Assembly (NCBI GenBank): GCA_036501665.1
Contig: DASXZW010000126.1
Location: 10,847 to 74,846 of the forward strand
Origin: DATAUD01 sp036501665
GTDB taxonomy: Bacteria; Verrucomicrobiota; Verrucomicrobiia; Limisphaerales; Palsa-1400
DNA: 64,000 nucleotides
Direction of reading: 5' to 3'
The notes under the pieces are model-generated. The model saw only the letters and a program-made list of their open reading frames with translations. It was not told the DNA's origin and did no database searches. Numbering within the stretch: the first letter of the stretch is position 1; each line of letters starts with the position of its first letter. A program made the position numbers and the translations under genes. Positions 18,475-27,358 of the stretch are shown here, piece by piece.

Positions 18475-18478
18475 AAAA

Positions 18479-19552
18479 CTATGGATTTACAATGTAGCTG
18501 TTCGTATTCGGAGCCTGAGGCTCGCGGCTCAACTGAAGCCGGATTTCGTGCGTATTGGGAGGCAAAGTCATCTTGTCCAGCGCGTTGGTATAGACGGTGT
18601 CCAGCATTCGCATTTGGCGGATTCGCTCGAAAAGCTCCGGGTTCTGCTCATATTGGCCGCGCAGTTTTTGGAAAATGTCCGCCTGCGCCGCAAGCAGCTC
18701 GACTGTCCGTTTGCGGGCGGCATCAGCCGCCAAAACTCTCGCCGTCGCTTCGCCCTGTGAGCCTTGATAAACGGAGTTTGAGTAACTGAGGGCCAGGTTC
18801 AATACTTGCTCCCTCTTAAGGACCGCCTGGTCAAATTCGTTAAACTTCGGCTCAAGAACAAGAGGCGGCGACGCGTCAATATTGACATGTTCAATTGTAA
18901 CCCCTAAATGCTGTTCATCAATTAACTCTTTGATGTGTTCCTGAACCATTTCCTGGAAAACTCCCCGCTTCTTTGTAAGAATGTCGTCAATCGGCATCTG
19001 GCTGGCCGCGTAAAGCAGCGCGTTATTGAGATCGTTCGTGATGAAAGTTTTGGCCGCCGTGAAGTCGAAGTGAAACGAAATCGGATCGGTAATCCGATAC
19101 TGCGCGGTGGCGGCGACATGGACAATATTTGAATCCGCCGAAAGTCCATACGTGATTGACGCGGGATTAAGCCTGTCGCCCGTAGGAACACCAGGGACGC
19201 CATGCGCGCGGTCCTCCGCGCTTTGATACCAGCCCACCGAAGAATCAGCCGATTGCAGTGAAGTAAACGGGATATACTCGATCTGGTCGATCGGCGGCGG
19301 AAAAGCCCAATGGAGTCCCGGCCCCAGCAACGCTTTCTCGCCGATTCCAACCGGTTTGCCCAGCCGCAAAACGATCGCCTTGAACTGCGGTTCCACCTTG
19401 AAAAACCCTGATCCGAGAAACAACAGGAGCAGGATCACCATGATGATCTTGACGATGAAAAAGCTGCTCTTCAGCGCTTCTGAAAGCGCCTGCGAACCGG
19501 CGTCTTCCGCAGGCGGGCCTGACGAGGGCAAATGGGGTTCGTGCGCGCTCAT
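18479..19552 (-). CDS. SPFH/band-7 protein, HflK-like
   Basis: 357 residues. A polar N-terminal tail of about 30 is followed by a single membrane anchor (IIMVILLLLFLGSGFF) and the SPFH domain: VEPQFKAIVLRLGKPVG, LLGPGLHWAFPPPIDQIEY, then VHVAATAQYRITDPISF. A helical stretch with ADAARKRTVELLAAQADIF resembles the coiled-coil part of HflK. The HflKC pair forms a membrane cage around the FtsH protease, but no ftsH lies here. It sits 4 nt before the P1B ATPase gene and 5 nt after the HflC-like gene. A role as a membrane microdomain scaffold for the transporters of the operon is an inference. Confidence 0.85.
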   Translation of the reverse strand: MSAHEPHLPSSGPPAEDAGSQALSEALKSSFFIVKIIMVILLLLFLGSGFFKVEPQFKAIVLRLGKPVGIGEKALLGPGLHWAFPPPIDQIEYIPFTSLQSADSSVGWYQSAEDRAHGVPGVPTGDRLNPASITYGLSADSNIVHVAATAQYRITDPISFHFDFTAAKTFITNDLNNALLYAASQMPIDDILTKKRGVFQEMVQEHIKELIDEQHLGVTIEHVNIDASPPLVLEPKFNEFDQAVLKREQVLNLALSYSNSVYQGSQGEATARVLAADAARKRTVELLAAQADIFQKLRGQYEQNPELFERIRQMRMLDTVYTNALDKMTLPPNTHEIRLQLSREPQAPNTNSYIVNP

Positions 19553-19557
19553 TCAAA

Positions 19558-20481
19558 TCAATGCTGGAAGACGAGATTGGTTTGGTTATTTATCGATGAT
19601 TGGTCCATTCGCAGCCACTGCAACGGCGAAAAGCTTTGATCGAGTATCAAAGTGGATTTCCGCAGGAATTCTTCCGCCGCCGTCATTTGCATGTTAAAAA
19701 TGGCCAAACCCGGGTTTTGCTGGAGCACTTCAAGCGACTTCATCATCTGCGCTTCGCCTTCGCCCTTGATTTTCAACGATTCGGCGTCAGCGTTCGCTAA
19801 AGTGATGAGCGCCTGGCTGTCCGCCTCGGATTTAACCTTGCGCGCTTCCTTATCGCCCAGGGAACTGATTTGCGAAATGTAATATTGACGTTCGGAAGTC
19901 ATCCGATCCAGGACGGTCTTGGTCACGCTTTCGGGAAGCCCGATCTTTGCGATCTGGACGAACTTGACTTCAATACCGTAACCCTTCCCCTGAAGCTGCT
20001 GCTGCACCTTGTCCAGAATCTCCTTTTCGATCTGGTTGAATTTCATCTGCTTTTCGTCGGTGGAAACAAAATCGGAAAACGGATGCTGCCCGGCGACTTC
20101 GTTCTTTGCGCTGCGGACAAATCCATCCAGAGTGCGTTCCGCCTCGGGAATGGAACCCCGGTCAAAACTCTTGTAAAACGACCCGGCGTCAGAAACCCGG
20201 TAGCCGACGAAGACCCCAAGCATCAGGATGTTTTGGTCGGGCAGCTTGATCTGTTCGTATTTGCCTTCGAGCACCTGAACGCGTTGATCGAGCTTGGAAA
20301 CCTGTTCGATTGGCCAGGGCCAGCGCAAGCCGGGTCCCGGTTCCGTTTTGACATCGCGAATATTGCCAAAAAGCGTGACCACGGCCACTTCGGACTTGCG
20401 CACTTGGTACACGAAGAGCATCAGCCCAAAAATGATAATCAATAGGGCGGCGACCGTGAGGGTAAGGGGACTTCGTTTCAT
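19558..20481 (-). CDS. SPFH/band-7 protein, HflC-like
   Basis: 307 residues, close to HflC length. An N-terminal anchor (LTLTVAALLIIIFGLMLFVY) precedes the SPFH core: RKSEVAVVTLFGNIRDVKTE, PGPGLRWPWPIEQVSKLDQR. A helical segment with VLDRMTSERQYYISQISSLG and EADSQALITLANADAESLKI follows, the hallmark of HflC coiled coils (family: RMxxER). The end, QSFSPLQWLRMDQSS, is less conserved. It is the middle of three consecutive SPFH genes, each separated by 5 nt, so the three products probably assemble together. Two SPFH partners are normal; a third is unusual. Confidence 0.87.
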   Translation of the reverse strand: MKRSPLTLTVAALLIIIFGLMLFVYQVRKSEVAVVTLFGNIRDVKTEPGPGLRWPWPIEQVSKLDQRVQVLEGKYEQIKLPDQNILMLGVFVGYRVSDAGSFYKSFDRGSIPEAERTLDGFVRSAKNEVAGQHPFSDFVSTDEKQMKFNQIEKEILDKVQQQLQGKGYGIEVKFVQIAKIGLPESVTKTVLDRMTSERQYYISQISSLGDKEARKVKSEADSQALITLANADAESLKIKGEGEAQMMKSLEVLQQNPGLAIFNMQMTAAEEFLRKSTLILDQSFSPLQWLRMDQSSINNQTNLVFQH

Positions 20482-20486
20482 ATCAT

Positions 20487-22370
20487 TTATTTCGCGGAAG
20501 GATCCGGAAGGGAATCGATCAAATCTTTGCGGATCTTGTCTTCCAAATTGAAGATCGCAATGCTCGGCGCATTGGTCGCCGCAACGATGTACTTGCGGGA
20601 ACCGGTGCTCTTATCAACGAGCAACTCCAGATACGCGTGCTGTTCGTAAATGCCACCGCGACCAGGAGCCGCGTTGTAGGCCATTTGCTGGCTGGCAAAC
20701 AGCATTGCCCGCGCGGCAGAATTCGTAATGGCCGTATGCTGGTCGGCCTCCGCCTTGGTGATGCGGGAGTAACTCTCCCCGGCAGCCCAGGCGTTGGTGC
20801 TGATGGCTGCGGCTTCGGCGTCAAGCTTCTTGGCATGGCGGGTTTCCTGCGCTCCGACAACCTCTTCAAAGCTCTTCGCCACCGCGCCTTTTTCGCCGCT
20901 GGGCGGATGAATGTCTTCCAAACCAACAAACAAAATGCGCGCGCCCAATTGCAATGCGTCCGCTTGCGCCTGCATATCGTTTTGAAGAGTTACCCGGGCG
21001 GCGGCCCTTCCTTGCGCCATCAAGCTGTCAAAATCCGCGCTCGCCAGATAATGGGTCACCGAACGCCCGGCAACTCCCTGAAGCAATGCTTCGGGATCAA
21101 CATTCGTATAAGCCCAAACAGTCAGATTGGTGATTTGATATTGAACAGGAATGCTGACGGACAACAGGTTTACCGGCGGGCTTTTGCCTTCGGAAGATTC
21201 GCTCGAAACAGATTCAGGCAGCAGGCCCCGGCTGGCCACCAGGTAGTTGGTCTCCTTGGCGTGATTTACGGCCCAGGCAATGGTCATCCCTTGTTCCGGT
21301 TCAGCGCCGACGATGAAGCTTTGAATCCGTTCCGTGTGATAAACTCTCGTTTGATCAATCGGCCAGGGCAATTTGAAATGCAATCCCGGCCCAATGACTC
21401 CGTTTCCTCCCACCGGCTTGCCAAATCGCTCGAGAAGCGCTTCATCCCCCGCATTGACAATTGTAAAACACGACGAAAGCACCAACGCCGCAAACTGCGC
21501 CAGAATCATCCAGCCAAGCGCCTTCTCAAGAAACCGATAAAACCACGTTTCGGAAACCTTGAAGCCGAATTGATAATCCATCGCGTGCGCCGCAGTCGTG
21601 ATGATCGCTTCCGGCTGGCCAAGCAATCCCACCAGGCGGCTTTCGTAAAGCAGGCGGCTCTCCCCGCCTCGAAGCCGAACACGATAAACCTCCAAAATCA
21701 ATCCCAACAGCGTCTCGATTGCCGCCAACCCGGAAACCACGCACAGAACTCTCGCAACAATCAGGTCCGTCTTGAAAAATCCCGCCAGCATCGCCGCAAT
21801 GGTCGCCGTGACTGCGAAACAAACGTAAGCGCTCAACAGCAGGTACGAAGCCCCGGGACGCAACAGCTTTTGCCCCTTCAGCCGCGCCAGCCCGCTGGAA
21901 TACTTGCCCAGCATGAACAGGATCAACCCCATCAATCCGAGCAACGCCATTGCGAGCGTCGCCCGGTCCGCGATCATCGGCCCCATCAATCCCAAACGTT
22001 GCCACGGCCAATAAGCGGCGCTTGCTTGAAGCAGAAACAGCAACGCCGTAAAAACCGGCGCGAAAAAACGCTCAAATTGTTCGCGGGATTTTTTCGCCGG
22101 GAAAGTGTCAGAGCCGGCCGTCGCAAAAAGTGATTCGCTCCCGCGCGATTTGCTCAACTCCTCGATTTCCATTCGCTCGAACTGCTCGCGTTCGAGCAAT
22201 CCCATATGGAAATAACTGACCAGCGCCACCAAGAGTCCAAACCCAGTCAGGACGGTCCCCATCGCCCCGGCCTCAACGCTGGCAAAGCGGGTTAACAGCA
22301 ACAGCGCGATCGTCGCCGCCAACAGCGCGATGCAATTGATTGCTCCGATTTTTTTTGAGTTCTGGTCCAT
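20487..22370 (-). CDS. Multi-pass membrane protein fused to an SPFH/band-7 domain
   Basis: 627 residues. About 300 N-terminal residues carry six or seven hydrophobic segments (for example IALLAATIALLLLTRFA, FTALLFLLQASAAYWPW, LLLSAYVCFAVTATIAAMLA, WMILAQFAALVLSSCFTI). An SPFH domain follows: VNAGDEALLERFGKPVGG, VIGPGLHFKLPWPIDQTRVY and VSIPVQYQITNLTVWAY, then a helical part (AKKLDAEAAAISTNAWAAGE). Ordinary HflK has one anchor and about 350-400 residues, so the membrane half is an addition. It is the second gene of the operon, 7 nt after the ABC permease. Function unknown. Confidence 0.82.
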   Translation of the reverse strand: MDQNSKKIGAINCIALLAATIALLLLTRFASVEAGAMGTVLTGFGLLVALVSYFHMGLLEREQFERMEIEELSKSRGSESLFATAGSDTFPAKKSREQFERFFAPVFTALLFLLQASAAYWPWQRLGLMGPMIADRATLAMALLGLMGLILFMLGKYSSGLARLKGQKLLRPGASYLLLSAYVCFAVTATIAAMLAGFFKTDLIVARVLCVVSGLAAIETLLGLILEVYRVRLRGGESRLLYESRLVGLLGQPEAIITTAAHAMDYQFGFKVSETWFYRFLEKALGWMILAQFAALVLSSCFTIVNAGDEALLERFGKPVGGNGVIGPGLHFKLPWPIDQTRVYHTERIQSFIVGAEPEQGMTIAWAVNHAKETNYLVASRGLLPESVSSESSEGKSPPVNLLSVSIPVQYQITNLTVWAYTNVDPEALLQGVAGRSVTHYLASADFDSLMAQGRAAARVTLQNDMQAQADALQLGARILFVGLEDIHPPSGEKGAVAKSFEEVVGAQETRHAKKLDAEAAAISTNAWAAGESYSRITKAEADQHTAITNSAARAMLFASQQMAYNAAPGRGGIYEQHAYLELLVDKSTGSRKYIVAATNAPSIAIFNLEDKIRKDLIDSLPDPSAK

Positions 22371-22377
22371 TCCAATT

Positions 22378-23340
22378 CTAGCTCAATTCACGGTCTTCAA
22401 ACAACGCCAGCGCCAGCGCCAATATGGCGCAAATATATGCCGCCGCGTATCCAAACGCCTCCCCCAGATAACTTAAAGGTATCTTATTATCTTGTTCAAG
22501 GGCGTCGGCCATCCAGAATAATTGCCAGTTTGGCGTCACCGCGTAAAGCACAGAAGCCCACCACGCCCCACCCTTGGCGCGCGTCCCCCAAAAGTAGTCG
22601 GATACCAGCCCCAACAAAAACAATGCCGAACAAATTGCCAACGTGGGAATGATCTCGACGCGCGTCGAACAGGCAAGCGCCAGTGCCGCGAGAATCAACA
22701 ACGCCATCAGTATCAGCGCCGAAGCCGGGGCTACCCGCCAATCAAGCCCTTTGTAATCCGTGCCCATTCGGCCGGCATCGCGCGGCATGAACTGCAAAAT
22801 GATAAAAGCGACCGCCGCCATAACCACCACTCCCCAAACCGCATCCGACACAAACGGACGCCGCAAAAAGTAATTCGTAAAGCCGGCGGCGATATACGCG
22901 AAAAGGATTGACCCGCAAAAAACTGCCAATCCCGGCGTATCAACGTCCCCATACGCATCAAACGCCATGCGCGTTGCCAGCAACGCCGCTATGCAGTTGA
23001 CAAAGGTCAGCATCGTCAACGCGACGGAAAGCCCAACATACTTGGCGATAAGGAACTGGGCGCGCCCAACCGGTTTGGCCAGCACCGCGAGCGCCGTGCC
23101 GCTGCGAATCTCCCTCGCAACAGACGCCGAAGCGCTCAGCACCGCGCCAAACAACCCCGTCAGCAGCATCACCGCCAGCGCGCTGTTTTTGACCAGCTTC
23201 GGTTCGTCGCCGAAACCAAAGTAGTTGACGCAAGCCAGAAAAACTTCAAACAAAGAGGAAATCGTCATGAGCAGCAGGAATACCGGCTGCCGAATCAGCT
23301 CCATGAACGCGTTGGCCGCGATTGTAATGAATTGGCGCAT
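22378..23340 (-). CDS. ABC-2-type permease, first gene of the SPFH/metal-ATPase operon
   Basis: 320 residues with six predicted membrane segments, including FLLLMTISSLFEVFLACVNY, ALAVMLLTGLFGAVLSASAS and LILMALLILAALALACSTR. The short motif VAREIRSGTALAVLAKPVGR, between segments two and three, is the cytoplasmic coupling helix region of ABC-2 permeases, which meets the ATPase. No ATPase gene is adjacent; the nearest in the operon is the fifth gene downstream, suggesting a shared ATPase. The 180-nt divergent gap to the esterase gene must hold the operon promoter; I could not single out one. Confidence 0.82.
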   Translation of the reverse strand: MRQFITIAANAFMELIRQPVFLLLMTISSLFEVFLACVNYFGFGDEPKLVKNSALAVMLLTGLFGAVLSASASVAREIRSGTALAVLAKPVGRAQFLIAKYVGLSVALTMLTFVNCIAALLATRMAFDAYGDVDTPGLAVFCGSILFAYIAAGFTNYFLRRPFVSDAVWGVVVMAAVAFIILQFMPRDAGRMGTDYKGLDWRVAPASALILMALLILAALALACSTRVEIIPTLAICSALFLLGLVSDYFWGTRAKGGAWWASVLYAVTPNWQLFWMADALEQDNKIPLSYLGEAFGYAAAYICAILALALALFEDRELS

Positions 23341-23520
23341 GTCTCAGGCAGGCCCGCCTGCCAAAATTGGCCGACAGATTACGACGATTTTGCTCATTTG
23401 CAATGGCTTATTGCTACGCACAGGGTCTCTTTCTGACAACTGGCAAGCCTAAAGATTCAAAGGTTTTTTTGGACTTTTCAAAAGCGTTGTCTCCGCGCCA
23501 AAGCCGTGCAATGATTCCCC

Positions 23521-24483
23521 ATGCGCGCGAATTTCTTCAAAACTGCGGGTCTTATTCTGGCAATGTCCGTCGCCCAACCCCTCTTCGCCTGGGAAATGTC
23601 CGCCGACGGCGATTACAACATCGGCCCGGACTACACCAATGCGCCGGAACTGACTCCCCGCGATGGCGTGCCGAAAGGAACAGTCCATGAATTCACAATG
23701 TCCTCCGCTGATAGCGCGATTTATCCGGGCTTAAAAGGACCGTATTCCCGGAAGGTATGGGTTTACATTCCAAGCCAATACGTCCCCGGCACGTCCGCGC
23801 CCTTCATCGTCGCGCAGGACGGTGGCGGATACACGAATCATCTCCCGGTGATTTTGGATAACATGATCCAGGATCATCGCGTCCCCCCACTGATCGCGGT
23901 CATGATCAATTCCGGTGGAGGCGATGGAAAAGGCAGCGAGCGCGGCTTGGAATACGACACCGTTTCAGACAAATACAGCACTTTCATCGAAACCGAGGTG
24001 TTGCCGCGCGTTTCCAAGGAATACAACGTCAAGTTCACCTCCGACCCCGAAGGTCGCGCCACGATGGGCGGCAGTTCCGGCGCAGCGTGCGCGTTTACGA
24101 TGGCGTGGTTTCACCCGGAGCTTTATCGGCGTGTGCTGAGTTATTCAGGCACGTTCGTCAATCAGCAATCACCGGAGAACCCCCAATCGCCCCACGGCGC
24201 GTGGGAGTATCACGAGCATTTAATCCCGCAAAACGACGCCAAGCCGATTCGCCTCTGGATGCAAGTCGGCGAAAAAGACAACGGCTACCAACGCGAGGAA
24301 ACTTCTTACCACAATTGGGTGATGGCCAATCAACGAATGGCCTCGGCGCTCAAGGCAAAAGGCTACCATTACCAATATGTCTTCTGCGCCGGAGCAAAAC
24401 ATGTTGACCGCAGGGCGGTCGGAGAAACATTGCCCGGCGCATTAGCCTGGCTCTGGCAAGGCTATACCCCCTCGGGAAAATAA
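23521..24483 (+). CDS. Exported esterase of the enterochelin-esterase/esterase D type
   Basis: 320 residues with a signal peptide (GLILAMSVAQPLFA). The alpha/beta-hydrolase fold shows VWVYIPSQYVPGTSAPFIVA, the LIAVMINSGGGDGKGSERG segment, and the nucleophile elbow GGSSGAACAFTMAWFHPE (Ser near 184), followed by LSYSGTFVNQQSP. The terminal HVDRRAVGETLPGALAWLW supplies the catalytic His (KHVDR), as in Fes/IroE and related putative esterases. Substrate could be a siderophore ester or a sugar-linked acyl group; no siderophore genes are near. It is transcribed divergently from the SPFH operon. Confidence 0.88.
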   Translation: MRANFFKTAGLILAMSVAQPLFAWEMSADGDYNIGPDYTNAPELTPRDGVPKGTVHEFTMSSADSAIYPGLKGPYSRKVWVYIPSQYVPGTSAPFIVAQDGGGYTNHLPVILDNMIQDHRVPPLIAVMINSGGGDGKGSERGLEYDTVSDKYSTFIETEVLPRVSKEYNVKFTSDPEGRATMGGSSGAACAFTMAWFHPELYRRVLSYSGTFVNQQSPENPQSPHGAWEYHEHLIPQNDAKPIRLWMQVGEKDNGYQREETSYHNWVMANQRMASALKAKGYHYQYVFCAGAKHVDRRAVGETLPGALAWLWQGYTPSGK

Positions 24484-24498
24484 GAACGAAAAACGAAC

Positions 24499-24587
24499 TT
24501 AACCACGGATTTCACGGATACCACGGATATAAAATATGGAATAGTTTTCTTTTTTTAATCCGCGAAATCCGTGCAATCCGTGGTTAA
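24499..24587. repeat. Inverted pair of ACCACGGAT dispersed repeats
   Basis: TTAACCACGGATTTCACGGA begins at 24499 and is mirrored by GCAATCCGTGGTTAA ending at 24587, giving a loose inverted repeat of about 90 nt. Related single copies lie at 56181 and 62664. The region 24484-24686 holds no gene. Confidence 0.65.
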
Positions 24588-24686
24588 TAATCTTTTCTCG
24601 GAAAAAGTCACTCTCTCCTGTTTTTCTCCGCGCACTCCGCGTCTCTGCGCGAGCAATCCTTCTTGAAAACTGGCCAGGATTGAGCC

Positions 24687-25214
24687 TCAGTAAGAAGGCA
24701 GCATCGCCATGACAAATTTCGTCGTGTCCTGAATGTCGTGATCGACACACGCCAACTCATTCGTCAACGGGGACATTACGGACGGGACTGACTTCGGAAT
24801 TTGCCCGCCCACGTCAATAACAACTTTCGCAACGGCAAGCGATTGCTCGCGAGACTCCGCAGACGTTCCCGGCGCCGCAGGCCGAACCGCCAGCCAAATT
24901 GCGAACGCCGCCAGTGCCAATCCCGCCATCCACGGCAGGGCGTCGGTGCCCAGACGCCACTGTATTTCGTCTTTTGCCCCCTGCGTCCGCTCCGCGGAAC
25001 GCACCGTCCGCATGATGGACTGATGCAAAGACTCATCTGCCCGCGCAACTTCCGGCTTTTTCCGCAAATCACGATCCAAGGCGTCCGCTCGCCGCGAAAA
25101 ATCCTGTAATTCCGGGCTGGCATCCACCGCCTTGCGCAAATCTCCCGGCATGGATACGCCGGATTTTTCGTCAAGCTCGTTGGAAAGCCTGAATTTAGTC
25201 AATAAATTTTTCAT
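24687..25214 (-). CDS. Membrane protein, probable anti-sigma factor
   Basis: 175 residues. The first 95 are hydrophilic and helical (DLRKAVDASPELQDFSRRAD, ESLHQSIMRTVRSAERTQ), followed by one membrane segment (ALPWMAGLALAAFAIWLAV) and an outward C-terminal part of about 60. The gene overlaps the sigma-factor stop by 4 nt, so the two are translationally coupled. One-pass layout plus this position is the classic arrangement for an anti-sigma factor, but no zinc (ZAS) motif HxxxCxxC is present, so this role is inferred from context. Confidence 0.65.
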   Translation of the reverse strand: MKNLLTKFRLSNELDEKSGVSMPGDLRKAVDASPELQDFSRRADALDRDLRKKPEVARADESLHQSIMRTVRSAERTQGAKDEIQWRLGTDALPWMAGLALAAFAIWLAVRPAAPGTSAESREQSLAVAKVVIDVGGQIPKSVPSVMSPLTNELACVDHDIQDTTKFVMAMLPSY

Positions 25215-25867
25215 CTGCTTCCTCCTCGCGCGACGCGCGGCAACGGTGTTGCGCTCAAGTTTGCCTCACGACCCGCGCGATCGAATTTCGTGGCCAATGC
25301 CTGCCGCGCGCGGAATAAAAGCACTCGCACGGCAATCTGCGTTTTGCCCATCGCACGCGCCACGCCCGGAATATTCATCTCCTCGACGTATCTCAGCCAA
25401 AGCGCCTGAAACTGCGTGTCCGGCAAATTCCGCCGGGCCACCTGCCAAATATTTTCGCGATCTTCCTCTCGCGCCATCACTTCGGACGGATCGTTGAAAT
25501 CAGGCTGTTCCGGCGGCGGCTCATTATCGAAAAGCCGCCGTGCCCGAAAGGAGTCGATGCACTTGCGCCGGGCAATCGCGAAGAGCCACGGAGCAAAGGA
25601 AAGATTGCAATTTAACTGCGCGATAGCCTGAAACGCCCGAACGAACGTGTCCTGCGTGACTTCGCGGGCCTCTGTCGGATTGCCCCGCCACAGCATCGCG
25701 AAGGCATAAATGCGCTGCTCGTAACGCGAAACCAGCGCTTCAAAGGCCTCCAGCGAACCAGCCTGGGTTTGCCGGGCCAGCTCCTCGTCGGACTCCGCTC
25801 GCGCTTCGAGGTCCAAGGGAAAATCACTTCTCTGTGGACTTCTCGGGTTTGTTAGTATCGCCGGCAT
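25211..25867 (-). CDS. ECF-type RNA polymerase sigma factor
   Basis: 218 residues. Region 2 is clear: FEALVSRYEQRIYAFAML, then GNPTEAREVTQDTFVRAFQA and FAPWLFAIARRKCIDSFR. Region 4 reads FQALWLRYVEEMNIPGVARA then MGKTQIAVRVLLFRARQALA, the helix-turn-helix that contacts -35 elements. The ATG at 25867 lies inside the upstream gene, a 44-nt overlap; a TTG at 25816 would remove it. The gene is followed by the probable anti-sigma gene. The target regulon is unknown. It likely responds to envelope conditions through the membrane partner. Confidence 0.9.
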   Translation of the reverse strand: MPAILTNPRSPQRSDFPLDLEARAESDEELARQTQAGSLEAFEALVSRYEQRIYAFAMLWRGNPTEAREVTQDTFVRAFQAIAQLNCNLSFAPWLFAIARRKCIDSFRARRLFDNEPPPEQPDFNDPSEVMAREEDRENIWQVARRNLPDTQFQALWLRYVEEMNIPGVARAMGKTQIAVRVLLFRARQALATKFDRAGREANLSATPLPRVARGGSR

Positions 25868-26807
25868 CTTCTTTTTCCGCGGCTTCGACGTGATGCTTGA
25901 TCATCGCGTTCATGTCTTTTACAGCCATGGACGCATTCGCAGTCACAACGGCGCCATCCTGATGGATCGAGACGGCATTGGCAATCTTCAATAGATCAGC
26001 GTTGTCCTGCTGAAGTTTAAGAAGCGCAATAAGACCTTGAGCGATGGCGGAGATTTGCGTCGCCGTATCGGCGTCTTTGGCCTCGAAACTCAGTGCGGCG
26101 GCCATTTTATCGTCCGTTTCGCCCAGTTCAAAATGGACGATCTTGGACATTTTGAAAATCGCGGCATTGGGGCCTTTGTCGTCGAATTCGAATTTATGCA
26201 CAATCGCTTGAACCACGTTCCCTTTCCCCGCATTTCCCAATTCAGGCAAATCCTTCGTCGAGCCAAGATTCGGGGCCTTGCCGCTCAATACATCCAGCGC
26301 CGTGACGAGGGAAAACTCCGACTTCGAGAGAATGATGCGGTTGTCCTTGATCGAAGCAAAAATATGCGCGCCGTCTTCATCATTGGTCTTCGCCTTGTCG
26401 TCGATCCAGGTGTGAATGATATACGAGCCATTGGTGATCGTTTCGTAGCCATGCGCAAAATTTCCCAGCGCCACGACGCGATTTGAATCGAATTCCGCAT
26501 AAACAATCAGAGCACCCTCCGGCGGGTTTCTGGATGTGGAATAAATCGTGGCGCCATGCAATTGGGTTCGGGGATCAAAACTGAAAATGCCCTGTATGGC
26601 CTGCAATTTCGAGTCGATGTCCGGGTCTTGCAGGTCCGCAAGAATCGCCTTCCCGACCGACGTGCCTCGCAGCCCATCAAAATCTATGTGGAGAACAAAT
26701 CCCGGATCAGCAATAACATCAGCGCGCTTGAGCGGTGCAGCACCCGCAATCAACCCGCTGAGAATCAGTGCCGCAGCGGCCCCAAGTAGTAGAATTCGTT
26801 TAAACAT
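25824..26807 (-). CDS. Exported protein of unknown function, upstream of the ECF sigma gene
   Basis: 327 residues from ATG at 26807. This start is set by GAAAGG seven nt upstream and gives a signal peptide at once (FKRILLLGAAAALILSGLIA). Upstream starts at 26813 (ATG) and 26822 (TTG) lack spacing to a ribosome site. The mature protein is mixed alpha/beta with repeated strand-turn patterns (FVLHIDFDGLRGTSVGKAIL, RIILSKSEFSLVTALDVL) and a charged C-terminal tail (EKEDAGDTNKPEKSTEK). No catalytic motif is visible. Operon position suggests that it is the sensed or controlled envelope protein of the sigma/anti-sigma pair. Confidence 0.72.
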   Translation of the reverse strand: MFKRILLLGAAAALILSGLIAGAAPLKRADVIADPGFVLHIDFDGLRGTSVGKAILADLQDPDIDSKLQAIQGIFSFDPRTQLHGATIYSTSRNPPEGALIVYAEFDSNRVVALGNFAHGYETITNGSYIIHTWIDDKAKTNDEDGAHIFASIKDNRIILSKSEFSLVTALDVLSGKAPNLGSTKDLPELGNAGKGNVVQAIVHKFEFDDKGPNAAIFKMSKIVHFELGETDDKMAAALSFEAKDADTATQISAIAQGLIALLKLQQDNADLLKIANAVSIHQDGAVVTANASMAVKDMNAMIKHHVEAAEKEDAGDTNKPEKSTEK

Positions 26808-26976
26808 GGTCATGCCTTTCAAATTAAATTGTATCGTTGTGCGGTCAAAACGACCGCTTTCACTAATAGATACGCACGTATCTTGTGATTTGTTACAAGA
26901 TCTTCGTAATTCCGATTTGGCTTTTCTTCCTGCGTTTCAGCGGTTAAACTATCCACCAACAAACCTCCAATCAAAT

Positions 26977-27351
26977 ATGAGTTTTTCATCTGGCGCACGT
27001 GAAGTAGCCCTTTCTGATCAAAGGCCAATGCTGACGGCAAAGCGTGCGAGCGAACTGGTCAAAAATGCGATGCGTGAATATGCCGTCATGCGCGCCGTCG
27101 TTTTGAAGGACTCGCCGCAAAAATATACAGTGAATTTAGTTTGTAATTTCGGCCAAAAGAGAATTGATGTTCATCAAATCGCAAGTCGAAACGGCGATTT
27201 GGTCGCTGTGGCCGGGAAGGATGAGAATGAAGATTGCCTTGTGTTGGCTCCAATCGAACAAGTCGTTTTTACAATAATTCGAAAATTGTCCAAAACCCCG
27301 CCGCGAGAAATCCTTGGATTTGCCAAAGACTCGGAAGAACAAAAGCAATAG
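26977..27351 (+). CDS. Small protein of unknown function, convergent with the Ntn hydrolase
   Basis: 124 residues from ATG at 26977. A longer frame from 26548 runs antisense through the exported-protein gene and should be ignored. The sequence is polar and mixed (TAKRASELVKNAMREYAVMR, QKYTVNLVCNFGQKRIDVHQ, LAPIEQVVFTIIRKLSKTPP), no signal, no membrane segment. The local base composition is visibly richer in A and T than the neighbours. It ends 7 nt from the stop of the proteasome-like gene on the opposite strand. I do not recognise the family. Confidence 0.55.
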   Translation: MSFSSGAREVALSDQRPMLTAKRASELVKNAMREYAVMRAVVLKDSPQKYTVNLVCNFGQKRIDVHQIASRNGDLVAVAGKDENEDCLVLAPIEQVVFTIIRKLSKTPPREILGFAKDSEEQKQ

Positions 27352-27358
27352 TCCGTTA

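Noticed and set aside
20637..22133. 498-codon open frame on the plus strand
   Set aside because: Antisense to the SPFH fusion; very rich in Arg, Gln and His, with no membrane or domain pattern.
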